64,000 nucleotides of DNA from the NCBI GenBank assembly GCA_026706025.1, contig JAPOZO010000020.1, positions 1-64,000 of the forward strand, written 5' to 3'. Source of the stretch: Candidatus Poribacteria bacterium. Its GTDB lineage: Bacteria; Poribacteria; WGA-4E; WGA-3G. Under the pieces are notes generated by a model, which worked only from the letters and a program-made list of their open reading frames with translations, was not told the DNA's origin and searched no databases. The position numbers and the translations under genes were made by a program. The first letter of the stretch is position 1, and the number at the start of each line of letters is the position of its first letter. Positions 51,649-61,251 of the stretch are shown here, one piece after another.

Positions 51649-54150
51649 CTACTTCCGAATCAACATTTTACGCGTCGCTGTGAAATCCCCTGCCGTTAGC
51701 GTATAGAAATAGACACCACTCGCAACCGCCTCACCCCGCGCATTCCGCCCATCCCAATACGCTGCACGGTTTTTGTTATGATACATTCCTGCAGATTGAT
51801 GCCCTAACGCCAATGTCCGCACCAATGCCCCCTTCACAGAATAGATGTGCAATACCACATCCGCTGGCTCGGCGAGTTGATACGGTATCCACGTCTCTGG
51901 GTTAAACGGGTTCGGATAGTTGACGAAAAGAACGGTTTCTTTCGGCATCAAGAGAGCAAGAAGCTGCTCCAACACTGCTATCCCCTGCAAATAAGTGGGA
52001 TCTGTGAGTGCCATTTGGCGCGCTTGCATCAGCATATCTTCCACCTCTGCTGCGGTGAGCCCTTCAAGAACTGACGGATGTAAGGTAGGTGCAGCAGCCG
52101 CACCCTCTCCTAACGCGCTGGCAACCAAGACGAGGTCCGAGATATTGACGATTCCATCGCCGTTCACATCCGCACTACTTCTCCCTGTCTGCCCAAAGCT
52201 TGAGGCAACTAACACCAGGTCCTGGATATTCACTACACCATCGCCGTTGACATCCAGCGGATTTTGAACAGTTAGGGTATCATCCGCCCTAAGCGTGTAG
52301 TCCTGACGTGTGATATTTCCATACACATCAATCACTTGGAGTGTTACGGTGTTCATTCGGTGTGCTGTTAATGTCGGTGTGTCAAATTCAAAGGGACTAC
52401 TTTGGGCATGTCCGTCCTTACAACTGTGCAATTTGGGACCAGATGCGGGGTCTTCTGCAGTCGTTGGAACAAGTAACTGGATTTGATGGATACCATCTAC
52501 ATCGGTCACCTCAAATTGGAGGCGAAGGTTTTCAGCGTTCGGCGCGTAAGACGATGCCGTGAGCATCTGTAGCATTGTGGGTTCATTGAAGGCGGTTTGA
52601 TCAGTGTTAAAGAAGCGACCCGCAGCTAACCAACCCGCGGCACATGGAGATAGCCGATCAGGTGCCGCGCCATAGGACATAATAAAGGCATCGTTGCGGA
52701 AGTCGTGCTCTAAGCCAAAGGCGTGCCCAAGTTCATGTGCCGTCACTTGTGTGCCAATTTCGCCATCAAAACACTGCCCGGATGCTGGGACGACTGCGTA
52801 TCCGCCACGCGTTCTTACTACGGTTTCATCTTCAAGCCAATGACCGCCACCGACCCCGCATGTATTCTCTTCTTCAATGGCTTCACTGCTGATGTCCACA
52901 ACGATAAGATAGGCGTGCTTCTCCATATCAAACTGAGACGCAACTTCGGTATAGACCTTGTTTTGTGTTTCTGTATGATAGTGCCAATCGTTAAACTGTC
53001 CATCAACGCGATAGACAAGTGTATCTCCGTTCTCATCGGTTTCATAGGTGAAGGTTTTTCTACCGAATCCGTTGATTTCCATCTGGTTGGCATAGAAACT
53101 TTGCACATCTCTTATGAGCGTATCCAGTTTATTCCAAATATCGGGTTGCATGCTGCGATCGCGGGGGAGGAAATAGATAATCCGTACCATATCCTGAGGC
53201 ATGGCATCGTAAGGTGTGATGTCCCAGATTCGGAGTGTTTCGTCGTCGCCACCGCTAATGAGCGTATCCGCCTCTGGGGAAAAAGCGACAGCATTCACCC
53301 ATCCGATGTGTTCTGTGAGCGTGGCTATTTTTTCGCCGCTCTCAACTTTCCAGAGGTTCACAGATTCGTACCCTGTGCTGGCGAGGGTTTTGCTATCGGG
53401 TGAAAAACTGATTGTATAGGCCGTTCCGTGAGAGTTAAGCTTGCCGAAGCGTTCCCAACTCTGGACTTTCCACAAATTGACATTTCCATCGTATCCGGCC
53501 CCAGCAAGGACTTTGCCATCAGGAGAAAATTTAACAGTATAGATAGACGTAGAATCCGCTTCAAATTGGACAACAATGCTCCGCTTTTGAATATCCCAGA
53601 CGTTAACCTGTCCCATCTCGTCCCCTGTGGCGAGAACCTGTCCATCCGGCGAGAAGGCGACTGCCAACACCCATCTACCGTGTTCAAACGTGGCTATCTC
53701 CTCACGCGTGTGGATATCCCATAACTTTACATCCACCCCTGCGGTCGCGAGCATCTGTCCGTCACGGGAAAAGTCAACCGCTTTGACTTGTGAACGACTT
53801 CTGTTGACAATATGTTCAAAGGTCGCAACACGCCTTTTGCGTGGAATGTCCCATAATTTACAGGCGTAGTCATCACCGCCACTCACAAGTAATTGACCAT
53901 CTGGCGAAAAAGCAACGCTATTGACAGTATCAGCGTGTGAACCTAACGTCGTCACGGTATCGTTTTGCAAGTCCCATAACTTTACCGCACGATTACCGCC
54001 GCCACTCGCAGCAACGGAAGCATCTACTGGGGAGTATGCCACTGTTTTAACACTACCGTTATCCCTAAAGTAGGTGTGTTCTTGGGCAAATACAGTGAAC
54101 GGAAACATCAACAAAAGGATTATTGTAAAAAAGAGATGTTTGAACGGCAT
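51649..54150 (-). CDS. secreted WD40-metzincin-dockerin-sorting domain fusion
   Basis: 833 residues. Signal peptide (1-22, ...FTVFAQ). Seven WD40-type repeats (about 30-312), ending in VKLWDL, CKLWDI, VKLWDI, VNVWDI, VNLWKV, VNLWKV and LRIWDI. Metzincin protease (about 320-500) with Zn motif AHELGHAFGLEHD (472-483) and Met-turn FIMSYG. Ig-like segment, then two dockerin Ca2+ loops (DVNGDGVVNIQDLVLV, DVNGDGIVNISDLVLV, about 633-680). C-terminal FlgD/type IX-like sorting module (about 740-833: YPNPFNPETWIPYQLAEPADV...). A cell-surface or secreted multi-domain protease, probably with protein targets recruited by the WD40 propeller; substrate unknown. Confidence 0.88.
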   Translation of the reverse strand: MPFKHLFFTIILLLMFPFTVFAQEHTYFRDNGSVKTVAYSPVDASVAASGGGNRAVKLWDLQNDTVTTLGSHADTVNSVAFSPDGQLLVSGGDDYACKLWDIPRKRRVATFEHIVNRSRSQVKAVDFSRDGQMLATAGVDVKLWDIHTREEIATFEHGRWVLAVAFSPDGQVLATGDEMGQVNVWDIQKRSIVVQFEADSTSIYTVKFSPDGKVLAGAGYDGNVNLWKVQSWERFGKLNSHGTAYTISFSPDSKTLASTGYESVNLWKVESGEKIATLTEHIGWVNAVAFSPEADTLISGGDDETLRIWDITPYDAMPQDMVRIIYFLPRDRSMQPDIWNKLDTLIRDVQSFYANQMEINGFGRKTFTYETDENGDTLVYRVDGQFNDWHYHTETQNKVYTEVASQFDMEKHAYLIVVDISSEAIEEENTCGVGGGHWLEDETVVRTRGGYAVVPASGQCFDGEIGTQVTAHELGHAFGLEHDFRNDAFIMSYGAAPDRLSPCAAGWLAAGRFFNTDQTAFNEPTMLQMLTASSYAPNAENLRLQFEVTDVDGIHQIQLLVPTTAEDPASGPKLHSCKDGHAQSSPFEFDTPTLTAHRMNTVTLQVIDVYGNITRQDYTLRADDTLTVQNPLDVNGDGVVNIQDLVLVASSFGQTGRSSADVNGDGIVNISDLVLVASALGEGAAAAPTLHPSVLEGLTAAEVEDMLMQARQMALTDPTYLQGIAVLEQLLALLMPKETVLFVNYPNPFNPETWIPYQLAEPADVVLHIYSVKGALVRTLALGHQSAGMYHNKNRAAYWDGRNARGEAVASGVYFYTLTAGDFTATRKMLIRK

Positions 54151-54311
54151 AGGATGGGTTTCCTAAATCAGGCGTGGGATGGAAGAACGGAAGGTCGGAA
54201 GAAAGGATTTTCCGCGCACCCTTGCAACCTTCCACCTTTCCGACCAAGTGTCTTCTAATGTTTCAACTGCCGCGCGAAGGAAGGAATTTTGTATAAGTCG
54301 CAGTTCATAAA

Positions 54312-55349
54312 TTACTGCGCTTCTGCCATAGGGATATCCCACTTTTCGGCACACTCGCGAAGCTGCTGGTAAATGGTATCCGGTATATCAATACCGTTTG
54401 CGAGGCGGTCTGCTCGTGAATTGGCTTCAAAATCACCGGGAACTAACACCTCATCAAATCCGTGGGCAGGCGGTGTCGCTTTGATAGCATCCAAGAAGGC
54501 GCGCACACCTTTCTGGTATTCCGCAAGCGGTGTGAACGCGTTGACATCTATCACTTGGATATGGAGACCACTCATCTGCCCCGCCTCAATATTAAACGTT
54601 CCACCCAACCCACCAATCAGTGCGACGAACAAGGAAAGTGCATAACCTTTGTGTCTACCAAATGCGAGCAGGTTACCGCCATCGTTGTATTCAGCAGTTT
54701 TAACGGTAGGATTCCCATGTTTGTCCACAACACAGCCTTCGGGGATGTCCCGATTTTCACTGACCGCGACGTAGGTTTTGCCATTTGCGATCACACTCGT
54801 CGCGAAATCGATCAGAAATGGTCTGTCATCACCGGTCGGGATACCGATAGAAATCGGGTTCGTACCGAGCGCGCCAAGGGCACCACCAAAGGGAAGAATC
54901 CGCCCACCGCCCTTTGAACCGCCACCGACAGTGATAATTCCAATACATCCAGATTCAGCGGCTTCCTGACCGTATTCACCGAGTCTGCCGATATGTCCCG
55001 TCCGGATGAGTGTCGCGAAGCAGGTACGTCCGCTTTTCGCCTTCTCAATAGCGCGTTGGATTGCATAGCGGGCGGTATAGTGTCCGAAACCGCCCTCGCC
55101 ATCAATGTGCAGTGTGTTGTCGGTTTCTCGAAGGACATTCGGTTCGGCAGCAGGGCGGAGACCACCGTTTTCAATCCCTTCAAGATAGGAGGGGATCCGA
55201 AGCACACCGTGCGAATCGTGTCCAGCGAGATTGGCTTTTATCAAAATTTCGGCAACGTTATCCGCGATGTGCTGTGGCGTGCCTGCCGCGACAAAGAGAT
55301 TGTTTGTGAATTTCTGGAGGTCTGCGGCTTCAAATATGTGCCTCTTCAT
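54312..55349 (-). CDS. Ldh2-type malate/L-lactate dehydrogenase family protein, copy A
   Basis: 345 residues of the Ldh2/YbiC/ureidoglycolate-dehydrogenase family (NAD(P)-dependent, unrelated to Rossmann LDH). Landmarks are LAGHDSHGVLRIPSYLEG, RTGHIGRLGEYG, ALGTNPISIGIPTGD, PFLIDFATSVIA and AFGRHKGYALSLFVALIGG. It oxidises a 2-hydroxyacid; the specific substrate is not evident. Near-tandem paralogue of the gene at 55410-56489. Confidence 0.92.
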   Translation of the reverse strand: MKRHIFEAADLQKFTNNLFVAAGTPQHIADNVAEILIKANLAGHDSHGVLRIPSYLEGIENGGLRPAAEPNVLRETDNTLHIDGEGGFGHYTARYAIQRAIEKAKSGRTCFATLIRTGHIGRLGEYGQEAAESGCIGIITVGGGSKGGGRILPFGGALGALGTNPISIGIPTGDDRPFLIDFATSVIANGKTYVAVSENRDIPEGCVVDKHGNPTVKTAEYNDGGNLLAFGRHKGYALSLFVALIGGLGGTFNIEAGQMSGLHIQVIDVNAFTPLAEYQKGVRAFLDAIKATPPAHGFDEVLVPGDFEANSRADRLANGIDIPDTIYQQLRECAEKWDIPMAEAQ

Positions 55350-55409
55350 ATTTTTAATTTTCCTTGCGGTTCATTTTACAGGCGGAGTTTCTAAGCCTAC
55401 TAAGCAAAT

Positions 55410-56489
55410 TTACGAGAGCGGACCGTAGTGTGCTCTGTCATCATCTTCAACGGCATCTTCACCGATGGAAACTTCTAATTCTTCTGCACACTCTTGAAGT
55501 TGATCGTAGATCGTATCGGGTATCTCAATCCCTTCTTTTAATCGCGCTTCACGGGAACGGAATTCAAAATCACCGGGGACCAATACTTCGTCGAAACCTT
55601 GTGCCGGTGGTGTCGATTTGATGCCATCTAAGAAGGCGCGCACACCTTTCTGGTATTCTTCAACCGGTGTGAAGGCGTTAACATCAATTACCTGCATAAA
55701 GGTGCCGTTCATTCTGCCGCTCTCTACATCAAACGTTCCTGCCAACCCACCGAGGAGGCATGTGAACATCGCAAGCGCATAACCTTTATGCCTCCCGAAT
55801 GCGAGAAGCGCGCCGCCATCATAGAAATCGGCAGGTGTGGTGCTTGGCATTCCATCTTTGTCAAGGATGCAACCCTCCGGCAAATCTATCCCTTTACTCC
55901 GGGCAACTTGGATCTTTCCTTCCGCAACCATACTCGTGGCGTAGTCAACGATAAAAGGAGAGTCGTCGCCAGTCGGTACGCCTATAGCGATAGGGTTCGT
56001 ACCGAAAGCACCTTGTGCACCGCCGTAAGGCACTGTCGGTCCCGCCCTTCTACCGCCATTTCCAACGGTGATCAGTGAGATACATCCAGCTCTCGCTGCT
56101 GCTTCCGCATATTCGCCTAAGCGACCGATATGTCCAATGTTACTGATGCTGACGCTACAGGAGACAGCGGATTTTGCCTTCTCAATGGCTCTATGGATTG
56201 ACCAACGTGAGACGTAGTGTCCAAAGCCGCGTTGTGCATCAATGCGCAAGGTATTCGGCGTCTCTGCAAGGATTTCGGGTTCTGCAGTAGGGTTTAGATG
56301 TCCGGCATCAATACCGCGTAAATAGGCAGGGACGCGTAGGAGACCGTGTGAATCATGCCCCGCAAGGTGGGCATTGACAAGGATTTCGGCAACATCCTCC
56401 GCGATGTGCCGTGCCGTGCCTGCGGCGACAAATATGTTTCGTGCAATCGCGTGGAGGTGGGGTGCCTGAAGTTGATGCGTCTTTTCCAT
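55410..56489 (-). CDS. Ldh2-type malate/L-lactate dehydrogenase family protein, copy B
   Basis: 359 residues, same family: AGHDSHGLLRVPAYLRGIDAGH, SNIGHIGRLGEYAEAA, AFGTNPIAIGVPTGDD, IVDYATSMVAEG, AFGRHKGYALAMFTCLLGG. The C-terminus is extended by an acidic tail. It is co-directional with copy A, 60 bp apart, and probably arose by tandem duplication followed by divergence in substrate-facing regions. Confidence 0.92.
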   Translation of the reverse strand: MEKTHQLQAPHLHAIARNIFVAAGTARHIAEDVAEILVNAHLAGHDSHGLLRVPAYLRGIDAGHLNPTAEPEILAETPNTLRIDAQRGFGHYVSRWSIHRAIEKAKSAVSCSVSISNIGHIGRLGEYAEAAARAGCISLITVGNGGRRAGPTVPYGGAQGAFGTNPIAIGVPTGDDSPFIVDYATSMVAEGKIQVARSKGIDLPEGCILDKDGMPSTTPADFYDGGALLAFGRHKGYALAMFTCLLGGLAGTFDVESGRMNGTFMQVIDVNAFTPVEEYQKGVRAFLDGIKSTPPAQGFDEVLVPGDFEFRSREARLKEGIEIPDTIYDQLQECAEELEVSIGEDAVEDDDRAHYGPLS

Positions 56490-56676
56490 GTATTAGGTCC
56501 TTTGATACAAATTTAGTTAGCAGTGTGATAGATACTCAAAACTGTGTATCTTATTTTATGGCATCTGCTTTTTTTGTCAATAGGAAAAAGAAAGTAGGGC
56601 TGTTCAGTTACCTTTGATGATAACCGAACAACCCTCAGTAAGGTGCGCGATTTAGCTGCACAGTGTAATACAAATG

Positions 56677-58155
56677 TTACTCAAAATCACTGACCCGCGC
56701 GGCTTGGGGTGGGCGTGTCGGAAGTTCTCTCTCGGCTAACCTGTGTTCAGGAATATAGTCGGAGTAATCGGAAATCGAACCGTGTGTCAATGCATACACC
56801 GCGACGTTCGTCATGAAACGGTAGACACCCGGTGAATAGTGCACACTGCGTGTTGGGATACTCACTGTCTCCATCGCGCACATATAGTCACGGCGGTTAA
56901 CAATCACCGCCAACCTATTACCGACGGAAACACCTTCAAGGTAGTTCCGTTTCGGTGGCCGTGTGCCCCACCAAAAGATATCAAAACCGATAGGTGGCCC
57001 CCCCATTCGATAGAAGTTATTATAGATTTCGTGATTGTTGGAGATCCGTTCAACTTGATACTCAGGCATGACGTAGCGCATCTGTGCGAGAAAGAGGCGC
57101 ACCATCGCTTGGGCGGGTGCATTCACACCACAGTCGTCAAAAACGAGAAATCCACCTTTCTCAACAAGGTAGCGACGCAGACCAGCGGCTTCAGACTCAG
57201 TAAGACTGCCAGCCATTTTACCAGTACCGTACCGCCATCCAAAGAGGTTCCGAGAGCGGACGAGTGATGGATCATGTCCTGTCATAAAGGCGAGCGGCGT
57301 TTTGAAGAGGTTGGCATCGTTGAGTTTTACCGCTCCCCCGTCAACGTTCATATCAGTTCTAATTTTGGTGCGTTCGTTGAGCCAATGTGTCAATGCGTTG
57401 AGCGCGGAAGCATCCGCCCACCAGTCGGAAAGATCGTGCCGTACCCGTGCAAAGCGGAGGACACCGCGAATATCCTTTCCTTTACCGATGACGCGTCCAC
57501 CCGGTTCCCCTTTTGGTAATGGCAGCACTTCGTCATTACCGAGTACAATGTTCTCAACGACATCGCTGAGTGCTTCACGTGCGGCACCAACGTTTTTAAC
57601 CATTGAGAGTCCAGGGGGGTGTTGGAAAGCGATTTTTACTTGTACGGGGCTGCCTGCAACACCACGATTGATGTTCGCCAATCTAACGGAAGGTACATTC
57701 GCCACGGGTGCGGAGAACGCCAAAGCATCGAGGGTATCCGATACTGTTAGATTTGCCTGTGTTAAGACTGTCGGTACGGGTTCGTTCGGTGTAACGACTC
57801 TCGGCACATTCGGATCAATGGGTGGATTGGCCTTGAGCGTCTGTTTTGAAATTTCAAGCACCGTTCGCGGTTGGAAAACGAGTTTTTCGGCGAACACAGC
57901 CGTTACACGCCGTTGCATCTGAACTTGATCAACAACAACGCTGTTTCTCGCTGGCACAGTCGGCTTAATAACGGATTTGACGATAGGCTTCCGCACCTTC
58001 GGACTCGGCGGTGCTTTGGGTTGGAGCACTTCGGCATTTATGAGTTCTCGGAATCGTGGCGTTTGCGTGATTAGATAAATACCTGTAACAAATGCTATGG
58101 CAAGGTGGAGTACTACGGAAATCATGAGAGCACTTGCAGTCCTTTTCTTAGGCAT
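56677..58155 (-). CDS. TonB-like anchored DUF4159 protein, copy A
   Basis: 492 residues. N-terminal membrane helix (about 9-30) and a Pro/Lys-rich, TonB-like periplasmic stretch (PKAPPSPKVRKPIVKSVIKP). C-terminal ~230 residues are DUF4159: FARVRHDLSDWWADASALNALTHWLNERT, PLAFMTGHDP, GFLVFDDCGVNAPAQAM, MGGPPIGFDIFWWG. DUF4159 is a predicted class I glutamine amidotransferase-like extracytoplasmic fold of unknown activity. Same length and layout as copy B, so a recent duplication; the MITE lies between them. Confidence 0.82.
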   Translation of the reverse strand: MPKKRTASALMISVVLHLAIAFVTGIYLITQTPRFRELINAEVLQPKAPPSPKVRKPIVKSVIKPTVPARNSVVVDQVQMQRRVTAVFAEKLVFQPRTVLEISKQTLKANPPIDPNVPRVVTPNEPVPTVLTQANLTVSDTLDALAFSAPVANVPSVRLANINRGVAGSPVQVKIAFQHPPGLSMVKNVGAAREALSDVVENIVLGNDEVLPLPKGEPGGRVIGKGKDIRGVLRFARVRHDLSDWWADASALNALTHWLNERTKIRTDMNVDGGAVKLNDANLFKTPLAFMTGHDPSLVRSRNLFGWRYGTGKMAGSLTESEAAGLRRYLVEKGGFLVFDDCGVNAPAQAMVRLFLAQMRYVMPEYQVERISNNHEIYNNFYRMGGPPIGFDIFWWGTRPPKRNYLEGVSVGNRLAVIVNRRDYMCAMETVSIPTRSVHYSPGVYRFMTNVAVYALTHGSISDYSDYIPEHRLAERELPTRPPQAARVSDFE

Positions 58156-58250
58156 TTGTCATCACCTCCAAAAGAGAATGGTTGCTCGGATAGGGCTATC
58201 CAGTTGTCCGCAATAGATAACTGAACAGCCCTGAATAAAGTGAGCGGATT

Positions 58251-58366
58251 TTATAGTAAAGTCCGCAAATAATTTGACACTCCACGGTAGTATTGCCCGC
58301 TCGTAGGGGCTGGGTGACCCAGCCCCTACGATCCGCGTGTTTAAATAATTATGGGCTTTACTATAA
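58251..58366. mobile_element. MITE-like element, copy 2
   Basis: 116 bp with termini TTATAGTAAAGTCC... and ...GGGCTTTACTATAA. It contains TTGACACTCCACG and the GTAGGGGCTGGGT palindrome core, in opposite orientation to copy 1 at 27922-28040. The flanks GTGAGCGGA / TCCGCTCAC are also inverted, so the insertion site is itself palindromic. Confidence 0.7.
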
Positions 58367-58386
58367 CTCCGCTCACACACAAAGTA

Positions 58387-59865
58387 CTATTTAAAGCCAC
58401 TAACCCGCGCTGCTTGCGGTGGACGCGTCGGGAGTTCCGTCTTAGCCAATGTGTCTTCAGGCACATAACCGGAGTAGTCAGAGATCTGACCGTGCGTCAA
58501 AGCGTACACCACGACGTTCGTCATGAAACGGTAGACACCCGGTGAGTAGTGGACATTACGCGTTGGTAGACTCACCGACTCCATCGCGCACATATAGTCC
58601 CGACGGACAACGATAACAGACAACTTGTCACCGATGGAGATACCTTCAAGGTAGTTCCGTTTCGGTGGTCGTGTCCCCCACCAGAAGATATCGAAGCCGA
58701 CCGGCGGCCCGCCCATCTCATAGAAGTTGCTATAAACTTCGTGATCGTTGGGAATCCGTTCAACCTGATACTCAGGCATGACGTAACGCATCTGTGCGAG
58801 GAAGAGACGAATCATCGCCTGCGCGGGGGCGTTTACACCGCAGTCGTCAAAGACAAGAAATCCGCCTTTTTCGACGAGGTAGCGACGCAGCCCTGCTGCT
58901 TCCGCTTCACTGAGCCGACCGTCCAGCTTACCACCGCCATATTGCCGTCCAAGAAGGTTACGTGAACGGACGAGTGACGGATCGTGTCCTGTCATGAAGA
59001 CGAGTGGTGACTTGAGAAGATTGGCATCGGTGAGTTTCAATGCACCGCCTTCAACGTTCATGTCAGTTTTGATTTTTGTCCGTTCGTTGAGCCAATGTGT
59101 CAATGCGTTGAGCGCAGAAGCGTCCGCCCACCAATCGGAGAGACTGTGCCGGATCCGTGTGAAACGGAAGACACCCCGGATGTTTTTCCCTTTACCGATA
59201 ACATGTCCGTGCGGTTCACCTCTGGGGGCAGGTGGTACTTCGACAGAACCGAGGTTGATCCTTTTATTCACATGGTCAATGCTGCTGTTGACTGCACCGA
59301 CATGTTGAACCATTGCGAGTCCAGGTGAACGTTCAAAAGTAACTTTCACTTGGACTGCGCTGCCCGCGACACCGCGTCCGATGTTAGCCGGTCCAGCAGA
59401 AGGTGCGCTTGCTACAGGCGCAGAGAACGCTAAAGCATCAGGCGCATCTGATACGGGGATGTCTGTGCGTGTTACAGCCGTTGGCGCGGGGGCGTTGGGT
59501 GTAACGACTTTCGGCACATTTGGATTGATGGGTGCCTTGACTTTAACAGTCTCATTTGAAAATTCAAGTACTGTTTTAGGTTGGAAATTTAGCTTATCAT
59601 TAAACACAGTTGTTACACGAGGTTGCACTTCCACCGGTTCAACAACGACAGTACTTTGTGTCGGGACAATCGGTTTAAAATTCTTCTTGATAATAGGGTC
59701 CCGAACCGTAGGCTTTTTTGGTTTTGTAGGTTCGAGAATTTCCACACCTATGAACTCTTGGAACTGCGGTGTTTGTGTGATCAGGTATACGCCAACCAGG
59801 AACGCAGCGACCGCGTGGAGTACCAAGGAGGTCATGAAGGCACTTGAGGTTCTTTTCGCACGCAT
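58387..59865 (-). CDS. TonB-like anchored DUF4159 protein, copy B
   Basis: 492 residues: N-terminal helix (about 9-30), Pro/Lys-rich linker, and the DUF4159 domain (FTRIRHSLSDWWADASALNALTHWLNERT, PLVFMTGHDP, GFLVFDDCGVNAPAQAM, MGGPPVGFDIFWWG). It is highly similar to copy A and the same length. Conservation is much stronger in the C-terminal domain than in the linker. Both copies probably act in the periplasm with an unknown envelope complex. Confidence 0.82.
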   Translation of the reverse strand: MRAKRTSSAFMTSLVLHAVAAFLVGVYLITQTPQFQEFIGVEILEPTKPKKPTVRDPIIKKNFKPIVPTQSTVVVEPVEVQPRVTTVFNDKLNFQPKTVLEFSNETVKVKAPINPNVPKVVTPNAPAPTAVTRTDIPVSDAPDALAFSAPVASAPSAGPANIGRGVAGSAVQVKVTFERSPGLAMVQHVGAVNSSIDHVNKRINLGSVEVPPAPRGEPHGHVIGKGKNIRGVFRFTRIRHSLSDWWADASALNALTHWLNERTKIKTDMNVEGGALKLTDANLLKSPLVFMTGHDPSLVRSRNLLGRQYGGGKLDGRLSEAEAAGLRRYLVEKGGFLVFDDCGVNAPAQAMIRLFLAQMRYVMPEYQVERIPNDHEVYSNFYEMGGPPVGFDIFWWGTRPPKRNYLEGISIGDKLSVIVVRRDYMCAMESVSLPTRNVHYSPGVYRFMTNVVVYALTHGQISDYSGYVPEDTLAKTELPTRPPQAARVSGFK

Positions 59866-60060
59866 TCGTCTTTACCTCCAAACAAATAGTAGTTGTTGAG
59901 GTAAACGCAAGTTCTGTGCCAATGCTAAAACGCTAAATTTGGGGGTAATATGTAGTTTAACTGCACGAAAAGGGACAGATGCCGCTTTAAACTGCACAAA
60001 AACGGGCTATTTTTGGTGGATTATTTAGGAGGGAACAAGGACAAAGATGTCCGGGAAGAA

Positions 60061-61221
60061 CTATCCTCTATATAGGGTCCGCATCTGTTGGATGACTTTG
60101 GGTAATTTGGCAATGACTGTATCAATTTCCGCTTCGGTTGTATTTCTACCGAGGGAGAAGCGGACAGTGCCTTGCGCTAAACGTGGCGGTAAACCGAGCG
60201 CGGCAAGGACATGTGACGGCTCCATGGAGCCAGAGGTACACGCGGAACCCGTCGAGACACATATACCCTCCATATCTAACCGTAAGATGAGGCTTTCGCC
60301 CTCCACATTTTCAAAGGAGACGTTAAGGGTGCCGGGCGCGCAGTGATCGGGATGTCCATTGTAGTGCAGCCGATCAATGTGTGTATCTAAACCTTCGCGC
60401 AACCGATGGGTTAAGGCGGCGAGATGTTGCGCATAGGTGTCCTGCTCCTGTTTCGCAAGTTCAGAAGCAACGCCGAGTCCGACAATTGCGGGGACGTTTT
60501 CGGATCCAGCGCGGCGGTTGCGTTCATGGGCACCACCGTGGACGAGGTTCGCCAGTCGAGTACCGCGGCGGATGTAAAGGACACCAATCCCTTTGGGCGC
60601 GTAAATCTTGTGTCCGGAAAATGCGAGAAGGTTCACACCGTGTGCTTGAACATCCATCTCCAATTTGCCGATCGATTGCACTGCATCGGTGTGGATGGGA
60701 ATATCGTGTTCTTGTGCGATCTCACAGATCTCCGCAAGCGGTTGGATCGTGCCGTTCTCATTATTGACGTGCATAATGGAGATCAGCACTGTGGTATCGC
60801 GGACTGCATTACGGAGTTGTTCAACGCTAATCCGTCCGTGTCTATCAACGGGAAGATAGGTTATCTCGAAACCGCGTTGCTCCAAATACTGGCAGGTATG
60901 CAAAACGGCGTGATGCTCTACTGAGGAGGTGATGATATGGTTGCCTTTGCCACGACTCTTTTGCAGCTCAGTGAGTCCTTTGATGGCGTGGTTATCTGCT
61001 TCGGTACCGCTCCCTGTAAAGACGATTTCACTCGGACTTTTAGCACCGATGAGTTCGGCGACTTGTTCGCGTGCGGTGTCAATGGCGGTGCGCGCTTCGC
61101 GTCCGTAGGCGTGAATGCTGGAACCGTTGCCGAATGCCTCGGTGAGATACGGCATCATCGCATCTCGGACTTCGGGACGGAGCGGTGTTGTGGCGTTGTA
61201 GTCTAAATAGATACGTCTCAT
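60061..61221 (-). CDS. iscS: cysteine desulfurase (NifS/IscS type)
   Basis: 386 residues, PLP enzyme that abstracts sulfur from cysteine for Fe-S clusters and thio-modified tRNA. Visible are IYLDYNATTPLRPEV, TGSGTEADNHAI, HHAVLHTC, MHVNNENGTIQPL, PLP-Lys in FSGHKIYAPKGIG, RAGSENVPAIVG, and the catalytic-Cys loop STGSACTSGSMEPSHV. No iscU, iscA or iscR nearby. The upstream gene is on the same strand 30 bp away. Gene name by family; NifS is also possible. Confidence 0.95.
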   Translation of the reverse strand: MRRIYLDYNATTPLRPEVRDAMMPYLTEAFGNGSSIHAYGREARTAIDTAREQVAELIGAKSPSEIVFTGSGTEADNHAIKGLTELQKSRGKGNHIITSSVEHHAVLHTCQYLEQRGFEITYLPVDRHGRISVEQLRNAVRDTTVLISIMHVNNENGTIQPLAEICEIAQEHDIPIHTDAVQSIGKLEMDVQAHGVNLLAFSGHKIYAPKGIGVLYIRRGTRLANLVHGGAHERNRRAGSENVPAIVGLGVASELAKQEQDTYAQHLAALTHRLREGLDTHIDRLHYNGHPDHCAPGTLNVSFENVEGESLILRLDMEGICVSTGSACTSGSMEPSHVLAALGLPPRLAQGTVRFSLGRNTTEAEIDTVIAKLPKVIQQMRTLYRG

Positions 61222-61251
61222 GTTTTACTCTATGTTGCGATCTGGAGAAGT

